A DNA stretch of 7,804 nt from Thioalkalivibrio sp. Lineage in GTDB: Bacteria; Pseudomonadota; Gammaproteobacteria; Ectothiorhodospirales; Ectothiorhodospiraceae. The DNA lies in NCBI GenBank assembly GCA_003563455.1, contig PWRV01000328.1:1-7804 (forward strand), read 5' to 3'. The position numbers and the translations under genes are program-made. Below, piece after piece: positions 1 to 6,193 of this stretch (within the stretch, counting starts at the first letter, position 1; every line of letters begins with the position of its first letter). Under the pieces are notes generated by a model. The model was given only the letters and a program-made list of their open reading frames with translations, searched no databases and was not told the DNA's origin.

Positions 1-372
1 GGCCTCGGAGAATTGCATGGCTGCGGTCCTGCGCTCGATCATCTCCGACGCCAGCAGATTGGTCTCGATGTTGCGAAGAAGGATCCGGATCTCCTCCTCG
101 TCGTGGATGCCCTCGGCGACGGCCTGCTGGCGCAGGAGTTCGAGGTTGACGAGCTCTTCGAGGACATCCTCGGTGGCCGCGGTCTCCGGCGTTTCGCCGA
201 GACCGACATAGGTGAAGAGATCGGTGCGCGTGATCGGCACCCCGTTCACCAGCGCCAGGGTCTCCGGATCCGCGACCGGCGGTTCGGGCTCGGGCTCGGG
301 CTCGATGCGGTCGCAAGCGGTCAGGATCAGCAGCAGTGAGGCGAGCAGGATCAGCGGGATGCGGTTCTTCAT
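1..372 (-). CDS. Lipoprotein with SurA/PpiC-like N-terminal domain (partial, C-terminus outside window)
   Basis: Translating the minus strand from the ATG at 372-370 gives 124 residues with no stop before the window edge, so only the N-terminal part is present. Residues 1-20 form a lipoprotein signal peptide: positively charged MKNR, a leucine-rich core, then lipobox LTAC with Cys20 as the lipidation site. Residues 24-31 are four Glu-Pro pairs, a likely stiff tether. From about residue 40 the protein reads LALVNGVPIT, followed by acidic helices containing ELVNLELLRQQAV. This pattern is typical of the N-terminal chaperone domain of parvulin-type peptidyl-prolyl isomerases (SurA/PpiC). A GGAG lies just upstream of the ATG. 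The gene follows the YciI gene on the same strand after 64 bp, suggesting cotranscription. It probably acts in the periplasm, anchored to a membrane, in folding of exported proteins. Asp21 after the Cys would suggest inner-membrane retention by the classical +2 rule. Whether a catalytic parvulin domain follows cannot be seen. Confidence 0.8.
   Translation of the reverse strand, partial: MKNRIPLILLASLLLILTACDRIEPEPEPEPPVADPETLALVNGVPITRTDLFTYVGLGETPETAATEDVLEELVNLELLRQQAVAEGIHDEEEIRILLRNIETNLLASEMIERRTAAMQFSEA
284..304. repeat. Hexanucleotide tandem repeat (TCGGGC, 3.5 copies) coding for Glu-Pro
   Basis: Three perfect copies of TCGGGC plus a partial fourth lie in the lipoprotein gene. On the minus strand they encode repeating Glu-Pro just after the lipidated cysteine. 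The unit is six bases, so a change in copy number would keep the reading frame and only alter the tether length. Confidence 0.8.
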
Positions 373-436
373 GGCGTTCTCCGGGGCGGATTCGGTCGGC
401 GGACGCCGCAGCGGCCGGAATGATTCTGGAGCCTTG

Positions 437-736
437 TCAGGGCATCACGCGCTTGAACGGGTACACCTGCACCGAGCGGAAGACACCCCGGGTAACGTAG
501 GGGTCGGCATTGGCCCACGCCTCCGCTTCCGCGAGCGACGGAAACTCGGCGACGATCACGCTGCCGGTGAAGCCTGCCGGACCGGGATCGGGGCTGTCCA
601 CGGCGGGAAGCGGTCCGGCGATGATCAGCCGGCCCGCATCGCGGAGTGATTCGAGCCGGGAGAGGTGCTCGGGGCGCGCTGCCATCCTCTGCTCGAGGCT
701 TTCGGGCTGGTCCTGTCCAAGGATCACGTAGAGCAT
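437..736 (-). CDS. yciI: YciI family protein
   Basis: This is a 99-residue protein, the usual length for YciI, a small ferredoxin-like alpha+beta barrel domain. Recognisable features are the opening strand MLYVILGQD, an R-P-E-H-L segment (His24) before a helix, AGRLIIAGPLP at 34-44, and the C-terminal signature AEAWANADPYV around 71-81 followed by VYPFKRV. The conserved His and the Asp near residue 49 match the proposed active-site pair of the family, but no enzymatic role is firmly established. A GGGGGA ribosome binding site lies about 7 bases before the ATG. The gene is first in a minus-strand pair with the downstream lipoprotein and is divergent from yciO. In E. coli, yciI and yciO lie in the same general chromosomal region. 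The family assignment is strong; the function is unknown. Confidence 0.92.
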   Translation of the reverse strand: MLYVILGQDQPESLEQRMAARPEHLSRLESLRDAGRLIIAGPLPAVDSPDPGPAGFTGSVIVAEFPSLAEAEAWANADPYVTRGVFRSVQVYPFKRVMP

Positions 737-783
737 GCCGGGTTCCCCCGCGGGCAGTCGTCTTCAGGGACGTTTCGTTGGAC

Positions 784-789
784 AGTATA
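784..789 (-). promoter_or_regulatory. Candidate -10 element for the yciI-lipoprotein transcript
   Basis: Read on the minus strand this is TATACT, five of six matches to the sigma-70 -10 consensus. It would start transcription about 40 bases before the yciI ATG. I see no good -35 box at the right spacing, so the call rests on the -10 and its place in the divergent intergenic region. Confidence 0.3.
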
Positions 790-823
790 CAGGCTCCGCA
801 GCCGGCCGCGGCGGGCGCACAAC

Positions 824-832
824 TGCTATCAT
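824..832 (+). promoter_or_regulatory. Candidate extended -10 promoter for yciO
   Basis: The sequence TGCTATCAT fits an extended -10 element (TGn followed by TATCAT, five of six to consensus). It lies in the 124-bp divergent region and would start transcription near 839, leaving a leader of about 22 bases before the ATG at 861. The in-frame ATG at 831 lies inside this element, which argues for the downstream start. No matching -35 box is evident, as is common for extended -10 promoters. Confidence 0.42.
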
Positions 833-860
833 GAGCGGTTACGAATGCAACGGTGCCGTG

Positions 861-1478
861 ATGAGCGTCCTCTCCATCCATCCCGAAAACCCGCAACCCC
901 GGCTCCTTCGGCAGGCGGTCGAGCGGCTGCAGCAGGGCGCGGTGATCGTACTCCCGACCGATGCATGCTACGCGCTCGCTTGCCGGATCGGGGACAAGAC
1001 CGGTGTCGAGCGGATCCGGCGGCTGAGGGAGGTGGGCGAGGATCCCCACCTGACGCTGCTGTGCCGGGACCTCTCCGAACTCGGCGTATACGCAAAAGTG
1101 AACAACACCGCCTTTCGAATGATGAAGGCACTGACACCGGGCCCGTATACCTTCATCCTCCCGGCAACGCGCGAAGTGCCGCGACGAATGCAGCACCCGA
1201 AACGGCGGACAGTCGGCATGCGGGTGCCGGAATCGAGAGTGGTCCAGGAGTTGCTGCAGGAACATGGCACGCCCCTGATGTCGGCAACGCTGCACCTCCC
1301 CGGGGACGAGTATCCACTGAGCGAGCCGTGGGAGATCGAGGAGCGGATCGGACACCTCGTCGACACCATCATCGACAGCGGCGCCGGGACCCTCGAGGCA
1401 ACCACGGTGATCGACCTGACCGGACCGGTCCCGGAAGTGGCGCGGCACGGGCTGGGTCGCGTCGATTTCCTTGCTTGA
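861..1478 (+). CDS. yciO: YciO family protein (TsaC/Sua5-type YrdC domain)
   Basis: The 205-residue product closely follows E. coli YciO in length and sequence pattern. It opens with SIHPENPQPRLL, then GAVIVLPTDACYAL at 27-39, TLLCRDLSEL at 65-74, LTPGPYTFILPATREVPRR at 91-109, TVGMRVP at 117-123, and TTVIDLT at 181-187. The fold is that of threonylcarbamoyl-AMP synthases, which act in tRNA t6A formation. However, the KRP-type lysine/arginine motif of TsaC is replaced here by REVGEDPHLTL, as in YciO, so t6A synthesis is probably carried out by another gene. The start at 861 is chosen because E. coli YciO aligns from about there; an in-frame ATG at 831 and a GTG at 858 are alternatives. It is first in the plus-strand run and is followed by a 200-bp gap before the DUF945 gene. 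The physiological role of YciO is not settled. Confidence 0.92.
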   Translation: MSVLSIHPENPQPRLLRQAVERLQQGAVIVLPTDACYALACRIGDKTGVERIRRLREVGEDPHLTLLCRDLSELGVYAKVNNTAFRMMKALTPGPYTFILPATREVPRRMQHPKRRTVGMRVPESRVVQELLQEHGTPLMSATLHLPGDEYPLSEPWEIEERIGHLVDTIIDSGAGTLEATTVIDLTGPVPEVARHGLGRVDFLA

Positions 1479-1538
1479 CGCGTTTGCGCCTGAGCGATCG
1501 CCGCGCGCGGGGAATGCGGCTGATCGGGCGGTCTTGGT

Positions 1539-1544
1539 TATACT
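1539..1544 (+). promoter_or_regulatory. Candidate -10 element upstream of the DUF945 gene
   Basis: TATACT matches five of six consensus -10 bases in an otherwise GC-rich region. It sits 134 bases before the TTG start. No -35 box is visible 15-19 bases upstream, so this is tentative. Confidence 0.3.
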
Positions 1545-1655
1545 GCGACGATGCCATCACCGAAGCCAATGATCGCGGATGACGGCGGGCACGCACCTGC
1601 AGGGCGCCGCCTGAACGCGGTCCCCCTGAAACACACGATGCAGTCCTCGCCGAGG

Positions 1656-1674
1656 CCCGGATCATCCGGGAAGG
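1656..1674 (+). promoter_or_regulatory. Dyad/hairpin overlapping the ribosome binding site of the DUF945 gene
   Basis: CCCGGATCATCCGGG (1656-1670) is a perfect 7-base inverted repeat around one central base. In RNA it could form CCCGG/CCGGG with a five-base loop. The 3' arm shares GGG with the likely Shine-Dalgarno sequence GGGAAGG (1668-1674), which stands four bases before the TTG start at 1679. Pairing would hide the ribosome binding site. The dyad could equally be a DNA operator or chance in GC-rich sequence. Confidence 0.35.
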
Positions 1675-1678
1675 CCCC

Positions 1679-3037
1679 TTGCGCAAGATACTGATTGCCC
1701 TGCTGCTGGTCGTCGTCGCGGCCGCCGCATGGCCGGTGTACGTGGGTGTGCAGATCGAAAACGCGCTCGAAGAGCCGTTCACCCTTCACGTGGGTGAACT
1801 GCATATCCATCACGTGGTTGACCGGTACGAACGGGAACGGTATCGGGCTCGAGCCACGAGCGTGCTGCACGTGGTCGGGGAGGGGCTCGATTTCGAACTG
1901 GAACTGGAGCACCGGATCGATCATCGGCTGCTGGGTGCCGCGGTTCAGACCCGCACGGCGCCCGGGCTGGCGGATGGTGGGAGGATGCCTGCACTCTGGG
2001 CCGCGGCGCTGGCCCAGGCGCGCCCCCGCGCGGACAGCTGGCTGGGTCTGGGCGGCGGTGTCAGCTCGCGGCTTTCGAGCCGACCGGTGCTGATCGCCCG
2101 CGATGCCGACCCCGACGAAGAACCGGTTCCGTTTCGTCTGCACCTCGGAGCCGGCCAGGGCGGCATCGCCTATTCGCCGGAACGGATGGTTCTGAGCTTC
2201 GATACCGATCGGCTGGACTTCACCGAAGGAGAACGGCGGCTGCTTCTGGAACAACTCTACTTCGGGCTGGTAGTGCACCCGGATCCGGACGGCCGCTACG
2301 GGCCCCTGCCGGACTATGACATCGGCCTCGGATCCGGGCTGGTTTCGTTCACGCGCGGGGACCGCGAGATTCTGGCGCTGGAGGGGCTGCAGATGAGTTC
2401 CAACCAGAATTCGGCTGCGAACCGCCTGGATAGCCTGTGGCGCGTGCGCGCGGAGGAGCTGCGCTCGGTCGGGCTCGGGCTCGAAACGCTGGATCTGCAA
2501 CTGACGGCGCTTCGCTGGCACCGGCCGACGTTGCTGCAATTCATGGAGGACCTGGAGGGCGTGCGGGCAATGGCGCTGGCCACCGACCTGCGCACCGGAT
2601 TGCTGCTGGGTATGGTGCTGGAGGGTCTGCAGCGCATGATCGAACACGACCCCTCGCTCAAGGGTCATCTTCGCCTGAACAGCCAACCGGGGAAGCATGT
2701 CCGCCTGGCCGTGGATCTGGGTTTGAGCGGCGAGCCGGAGACCTTCGCCAGCCGGCCGCTGGAGTCGATTGCGCTGAATCTTGACTTCGAGGCCGGTGTC
2801 GCGCTGCTCGAGGAAGTGGCAGCGCTCCTGGAGGCCGAGGCCGGTCTGGATCCCAACGCGGGCATGGACCTGCAGACCTGGCTGGAACTGGCCGTCGACG
2901 AGGAGTGGGCGCATGTGGAAAATGGCGTCCTGAGCAGCCGATTGCGCATGGAGGACGGGCGGCTGCTGATCAACGGACGGGATCAGACCGTGCTTTTGCT
3001 GGCGCTGGTGTTCGGTATCGCCCGCGGCATGTTTTAA
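1679..3037 (+). CDS. DUF945 (YdgA-like) family protein
   Basis: The product is 452 residues. Residues 1-23 (MRKILIALLL, then a Val/Ala-rich stretch to WPVYVGV) form one N-terminal membrane segment or uncleaved signal, followed by VQIENALEE, a typical opening of DUF945 proteins such as E. coli YdgA (about 500 residues). The remainder looks periplasmic and beta-rich: repeated amphipathic strands through residues 60-280, helical segments near 283-325 and 370-405, and the late strand pair HVENGVLSSRLRMEDGRLLING at 412-433, where the family end is usually well conserved. The start is TTG, chosen because it gives the charged N-terminus MRK directly before the membrane segment and has GGGAAGG just upstream. 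There is no in-frame ATG before the membrane segment. Function is unknown; the likely location is the periplasmic face of the inner membrane. The stop (TAA) overlaps an ATG. The next recognised gene is trpS after 177 bp. Confidence 0.82.
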   Translation: MRKILIALLLVVVAAAAWPVYVGVQIENALEEPFTLHVGELHIHHVVDRYERERYRARATSVLHVVGEGLDFELELEHRIDHRLLGAAVQTRTAPGLADGGRMPALWAAALAQARPRADSWLGLGGGVSSRLSSRPVLIARDADPDEEPVPFRLHLGAGQGGIAYSPERMVLSFDTDRLDFTEGERRLLLEQLYFGLVVHPDPDGRYGPLPDYDIGLGSGLVSFTRGDREILALEGLQMSSNQNSAANRLDSLWRVRAEELRSVGLGLETLDLQLTALRWHRPTLLQFMEDLEGVRAMALATDLRTGLLLGMVLEGLQRMIEHDPSLKGHLRLNSQPGKHVRLAVDLGLSGEPETFASRPLESIALNLDFEAGVALLEEVAALLEAEAGLDPNAGMDLQTWLELAVDEEWAHVENGVLSSRLRMEDGRLLINGRDQTVLLLALVFGIARGMF

Positions 3038-3214
3038 TGCGCGCGATAACGATCACGGCGCTGGTGTCGCAAAGACGTGAATTGAGGTCGCAACCCTCAA
3101 CAGCGTGGCCAGCATCGGCGCCGCTCGCGACGACGGGCGGCGCCGGCACTCCTCGCACGGCAGAGCGTCGGCAACGATCAGGTCACTGTCTGTGAACTCA
3201 GGAGAAAGTCTTTC
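3038..3214. other. Leader region before trpS
   Basis: This 177-bp gap has no recognised gene or clear promoter. TTGAGG (3082-3087) and CCTCAA (3095-3100) form a six-base stem with a seven-base loop. CGGCGCCG occurs twice (3116-3123 and 3138-3145). A 52-codon ORF starts at the ATG overlapping the upstream stop (3037-3039) and ends at 3195, 19 bases before trpS. It has a single Trp codon, no hydrophobic core and no recognised family. trpS has a strong ribosome binding site, AGGAGA at 3200-3205, nine bases before its GTG. No U-tract terminator is present. Confidence 0.5.
3116..3145 (+). repeat. Repeated self-complementary octamer, possible trpS leader hairpin
   Basis: The palindromic word CGGCGCCG occurs twice with a 14-base spacer. 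The copies can pair with each other to form an 8-bp all-GC stem in the trpS leader. There is no following U-run, so it does not look like an intrinsic terminator. Confidence 0.4.
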
Positions 3215-4432
3215 GTGAGCAATCAGGGGACGAACCGGCGTGTGCTCTCCGGCATGCGCCCGACCGGCCGGCTGCATCTGGGCCACTATCACGGTGTGCT
3301 GAAGAACTGGCTCGAACTCCAGCACAGCTATGAGTGCTTCTTCTTCGTCGCCGACTGGCATGCGCTCACCACGCACTACGAAGCCCCCGGAGATATGGGT
3401 CAGCATGTATACGACATGGTGATCGACTGGCTTTCGGCGGGTGTAAGCCCGAGTGCGGCGACGATCTTCGTGCAGTCCCGCGTGCCGGAGCACGCGGAAC
3501 TTCACCTGCTGCTGTCCATGTTCACGCCGCTGGGATGGCTCGAGCGGGTGCCGAGCTACAAGGACCAGCAGGAGCAGCTGCGGGAACGGGACCTGGCCAC
3601 TTATGGTTTTCTCGGCTATCCGGTGCTGCAGAGCGCGGACGTCCTCGCCTACCGTGCCGGTCTGGTCCCGGTTGGCGAGGCCCAGGTTGCACACCTGGAG
3701 GTCACCCGCGAGATTGCGCGGCGCTTCAACCATCTGTATGGCCGCGAGCCGGGCTTTGCCGAAAAGGCGGAGGCTGCCGCAGACAAGATGGGCAAGAAGA
3801 TGGCGCGGCGTTACCGGGATCTGCGCCGCCGTTTCCAGGAGCAGGGCGAGGAAGAGGCCGTCGAGATCGCTCGCGCGCTGCTCGAGGGCCAGCAGAACAT
3901 CTCGCTTGCCGACCGCGAGCGCCTGTTCGGCTACCTGGAGGGCAGTGGCAAGATCATTCTGCCCGAACCGCAGGCAATGCTGACGCCGACCGCGAAGATG
4001 CCCGGGCTCGACGGACGCAAGATGTCCAAGAGCTACAACAACGCCATCAGCCTGCGCTCGGAGCCGGCCGAGGGGGAAGCGCAGATCCGTACGATGCCGA
4101 CCGATCCGGCGCGCGTGCGGCGCACCGATCCGGGGGATCCCGACAAATGCCCGGTGTGGAGTCTGCACCAGGTCTACACGCCGGAGTCCACGCGCGAGGA
4201 ACTGGCGACCGGGTGCCGGACCGCTGGCATTGGTTGCGTCGACTGCAAGCGCCCGCTGATCGAGGAAGTGCTCGCGGAATTGGCGCCGATTCAGGAACGG
4301 GCCCGGGAATACGCGTCCGATCCGGCGCTGGTCAGGAACATCGTCAACGAAGGCTCCGAGGCCGCCCGCGAGGAGGCCCGCGAGACGCTGGAAGAGGTGC
4401 GCCGGGCGATGGGCCTGGATTATCTCCGCTGA
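3215..4432 (+). CDS. trpS: Tryptophanyl-tRNA synthetase (long form)
   Basis: The 405-residue class I aminoacyl-tRNA synthetase charges tRNA-Trp with tryptophan in the cytoplasm using ATP. The opening RRVLSGMRPTGRLHLGHYHG carries the HIGH-type motif as HLGH at 21-24. ADWHALT (46-52), GYPVLQSADVLAYRA (134-148) and VPVGEAQVAHLEVTREIARRFN (151-172) form the rest of the Rossmann catalytic core, and KMSKS is intact at 269-273. The C-terminal helical part includes TAGIGCVDCKRPL at 336-348. Common bacterial TrpRS enzymes are about 330-340 residues. The extra length here is a charged helical insertion at roughly 182-246, as in the longer forms of some gammaproteobacteria such as Pseudomonas. At 154-157 it reads GEAQ where short-form enzymes commonly have GEDQ. 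The start is GTG at 3215, supported by AGGAGA nine bases upstream and by the family N-terminus. It precedes scpA on the same strand by 70 bp and may share a transcript with it. Confidence 0.97.
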   Translation: MSNQGTNRRVLSGMRPTGRLHLGHYHGVLKNWLELQHSYECFFFVADWHALTTHYEAPGDMGQHVYDMVIDWLSAGVSPSAATIFVQSRVPEHAELHLLLSMFTPLGWLERVPSYKDQQEQLRERDLATYGFLGYPVLQSADVLAYRAGLVPVGEAQVAHLEVTREIARRFNHLYGREPGFAEKAEAAADKMGKKMARRYRDLRRRFQEQGEEEAVEIARALLEGQQNISLADRERLFGYLEGSGKIILPEPQAMLTPTAKMPGLDGRKMSKSYNNAISLRSEPAEGEAQIRTMPTDPARVRRTDPGDPDKCPVWSLHQVYTPESTREELATGCRTAGIGCVDCKRPLIEEVLAELAPIQERAREYASDPALVRNIVNEGSEAAREEARETLEEVRRAMGLDYLR

Positions 4433-4502
4433 TGCACTCCGCGCACCATCCGTTTGCCCCGGACCCGCTGATACCGTGCATGACATGCAGGATGGACGGG
4501 AG

Positions 4503-5345
4503 ATGACGGAGACCGAAGTCGCCGAGGTCGAACCCGACACCGGGGTGGCCGCTGAGGCCGAGTGGTCCTGCCGCGTGCACGGCAGTCCGATGGAGGCGCT
4601 ACCGGTCGATCTCTACATTCCGCCGGATGCCCTCGAGGTCTTTCTCGAATCCTTCGAGGGTCCGCTCGACCTGCTTCTCTATCTGATCCGTCGCCAGAAT
4701 CTCGACATCCTTGCGATACCGATCGCCGAGATCACCCGCCAGTACATGGCCTACATCGAAGTGATGCGGGCCTTGCGCCTGGAACTGGCGGGGGAATACC
4801 TGGTGATGGCCGCGCTGCTTGCGGAGATCAAGTCCCGTGTGTTGCTGCCGCGCCCGCCCGCATCGACGGAAGAGGAAGAAGACCCGCGCCTTGCGCTGAT
4901 CCGCCAGCTTCAGGAGTACGAGCGTTTCAAAACGGCGGCCGAGCGCCTGGATGCGATGCCCCGGCTCGAGCGCGATGTCTTCCATGCGCACGCGGCACGC
5001 GACGCCCTGCCGGGTCCGCCGGCGCCGGCCCCGGCGCTCGAGGACCTGATGGAGGCCCTGGTCGCGGTGCTGCGGCGTGCCGGCCTGCGCGCCCACCACC
5101 AGATCAGCGCCGAGGCCCTGTCGGTTCGCGAGCGCATGGCGAGGATATTGGAGACCCTGGAGGAACGCGATGGCTTCATGGATTTCGTCAATCTGCTGAC
5201 GGTGGACGAGGGACGACCCGGGGTGGTGGTCGCGTTTCTCGCCGTGCTGGAACTCAGCAAGGCCGGGCTTTTGGAATGGGGCCAGGGCGAGCCCTTCGGC
5301 CCGATCCAGGTTCGGCGTCGCGCCGAGGCATCGGACCCGGAATGA
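4503..5345 (+). CDS. scpA: Segregation and condensation protein A
   Basis: ScpA is the kleisin subunit that bridges SMC heads in the SMC-ScpA-ScpB condensation complex and acts on the chromosome. From the ATG at 4503 the product is 280 residues, within the family range. The hallmark FEGPLDLLLYLI lies at 51-62, followed by NLDILAIPIAEITRQYM (66-82) and the helix AGEYLVMAALLAEIKSRVLLP (96-116). This is the N-terminal region that binds the SMC neck. An acidic and proline-rich linker (about 120-180) follows, then a C-terminal winged-helix part with VVVAFLAVLELSKAGLL at 241-257. The segment LPVDLYIPPDALEVFLESFEG before the hallmark is typical of gammaproteobacterial ScpA. The start is uncertain: in-frame GTG at 4476 and ATG at 4485 are possible. 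The ATG at 4503 is preferred for the AGGA and GGGAG purine tracts just before it, though spacing is not ideal. The stop overlaps the scpB start. Confidence 0.95.
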   Translation: MTETEVAEVEPDTGVAAEAEWSCRVHGSPMEALPVDLYIPPDALEVFLESFEGPLDLLLYLIRRQNLDILAIPIAEITRQYMAYIEVMRALRLELAGEYLVMAALLAEIKSRVLLPRPPASTEEEEDPRLALIRQLQEYERFKTAAERLDAMPRLERDVFHAHAARDALPGPPAPAPALEDLMEALVAVLRRAGLRAHHQISAEALSVRERMARILETLEERDGFMDFVNLLTVDEGRPGVVVAFLAVLELSKAGLLEWGQGEPFGPIQVRRRAEASDPE

Positions 5346-6010
5346 CGACCGCGGAGACGCCCCCTTCAGCCCCGGTTTCCTCCGGGACATTCGAGCCCCG
5401 GATCGATCTGGTGCTGGAGGCCGTGCTGTTCGCTGCAGCCGAGCCGGTACCCGTGAAGGATCTGGTGGCCGCCTGCGCCGTGTCGGACCACAGCACCGGG
5501 CGGGCTGAGGTCGAGGCCGCACTGGAACGCCTGTCGGACCATTACCTCGACCGCTCGATCGAACTGGTTCGGTCCGCGGGAGGGTATCGCTTCCGCGTGC
5601 GCCAGCACTTTTCCGCTCACGTGCAGGCGGCGCAGCCGGATCGACCCCAGCGCCTGTCGCGCGCGCTCCTCGAGACTCTTGCCATCATCGCCTACCGTCA
5701 GACTGTGACGCGTGCGGAGATCGAGGAGATCCGGGGTGTGGCCGTAAGCACGCAGATCATGCGCACACTGGTCGAACGCGGCTGGGTCCACATGGTGGGC
5801 CACAAGGAGGTCCCGGGCCGGCCCGGCCTGTATGCGACCACGCGGGTCTTCCTGGACGATCTCGGTCTCGGGCGGCTGGATGAGTTGCCGCCGCTCGATG
5901 CGCTGCGCGAGCTGGTTGATCTGCCCGGCGCGGAGGGCGAGTCCGTGCCGGCGCCGGAGGTGGGGAGTGCCGACGGGAACGCTGGAGACGAACCGGAATC
6001 CGTTCGCTGA
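5342..6010 (+). CDS. scpB: Segregation and condensation protein B
   Basis: ScpB forms a dimer that binds the central part of ScpA in the bacterial condensin complex. The product is 222 residues. It has two winged-helix domains: the first at about 20-95 (RIDLVLEAVLFAAAEPVPV, then ELVRSAGGYRFRVR), the second at about 103-175. The second contains the family signature LSRALLETLAIIAYRQ (105-120), VTRAEIEEIRGV (122-133) and GRPGLYATTRVFLDDLGL (159-176). The tail after about 195 is acidic and Ala/Pro/Gly-rich, probably disordered. The ATG overlaps the scpA stop as ATGA, so the two genes are probably translationally coupled, matching equal need for both subunits. No strong ribosome binding site of its own is visible, which fits coupling. 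The longer upstream open frame runs inside scpA and is not coding. Confidence 0.96.
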   Translation: MTTAETPPSAPVSSGTFEPRIDLVLEAVLFAAAEPVPVKDLVAACAVSDHSTGRAEVEAALERLSDHYLDRSIELVRSAGGYRFRVRQHFSAHVQAAQPDRPQRLSRALLETLAIIAYRQTVTRAEIEEIRGVAVSTQIMRTLVERGWVHMVGHKEVPGRPGLYATTRVFLDDLGLGRLDELPPLDALRELVDLPGAEGESVPAPEVGSADGNAGDEPESVR

Positions 6011-6078
6011 GGCCTTCCCGCGGCCGACGCCCCGGCTTGTGCCGCCGTCTGCGTCCTACAGAATTCACGCGCTTCGAC

Positions 6079-6084
6079 TATATT
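6079..6084 (+). promoter_or_regulatory. Candidate -10 element for the psiE-family gene
   Basis: TATATT (five of six to consensus) stands in the 183-bp gap between scpB and the psiE-family gene, in the only AT-rich patch there. Transcription would start near 6091, giving a leader of about 100 bases. The best -35 match, CCTACA at 6055-6060 with 18-bp spacing, matches only three bases. I see no clear Pho box. The rest of the gap shows no gene and no clear terminator. Confidence 0.35.
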
Positions 6085-6193
6085 CCCTCCGTGGACCCGA
6101 GCGGTGCCGGCGCGGTGGAGTCGCCCCCGGTTTCGCGCTACCGCGCGGGTTGTGACACCCATTGAGGCACACGTAGCAGGAGACGGGCCGGCC

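Larger units (their letters stand above)
1479..1678. other. Intergenic leader between yciO and the DUF945 gene
   Basis: This 200-bp stretch has no recognised gene. It holds a -10-like TATACT at 1539-1544 and a dyad at 1656-1670 next to the downstream start. A 47-codon ORF begins with ATG at 1551 and ends at 1694, overlapping the start of the DUF945 gene by 16 bases. Its product shows no family I recognise and is rich in Pro, Gly and Ser, so I do not call it a gene. No U-tract terminator follows yciO, so readthrough from yciO is possible. Confidence 0.5.

Noticed and set aside
735..860. N-terminal extension of yciO from an ATG at 735
   Set aside because: The extra 42 residues do not match YciO and would overlap the yciI start and the likely promoter region.
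1551..1694. 47-codon ORF before the DUF945 gene as a real gene
   Set aside because: No recognisable protein features and no Shine-Dalgarno; mentioned only as a possible coupling element.
1538..2914. Long minus-strand open frame (458 codons) opposite the DUF945 gene
   Set aside because: Its product has no recognisable domain and is rich in Gln, Arg and Pro, as expected for the reverse complement of a GC-rich gene. The plus-strand DUF945 frame explains the region.
3037..3195. 52-codon ORF before trpS as a real gene
   Set aside because: No family, no hydrophobic or structural features, no ribosome binding site, and codon use unlike its neighbours. Kept only as part of a leader hypothesis.
3053..4540. 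Long minus-strand open frame (495 codons) opposite trpS
   Set aside because: trpS on the plus strand is unmistakable. The antisense frame is a codon-bias shadow with no family features.
4562..5341. Upstream extension of scpB in a second frame within scpA
   Set aside because: The extension is Arg/Gly/Pro-rich shadow. The ScpB family begins at the ATG at 5342.
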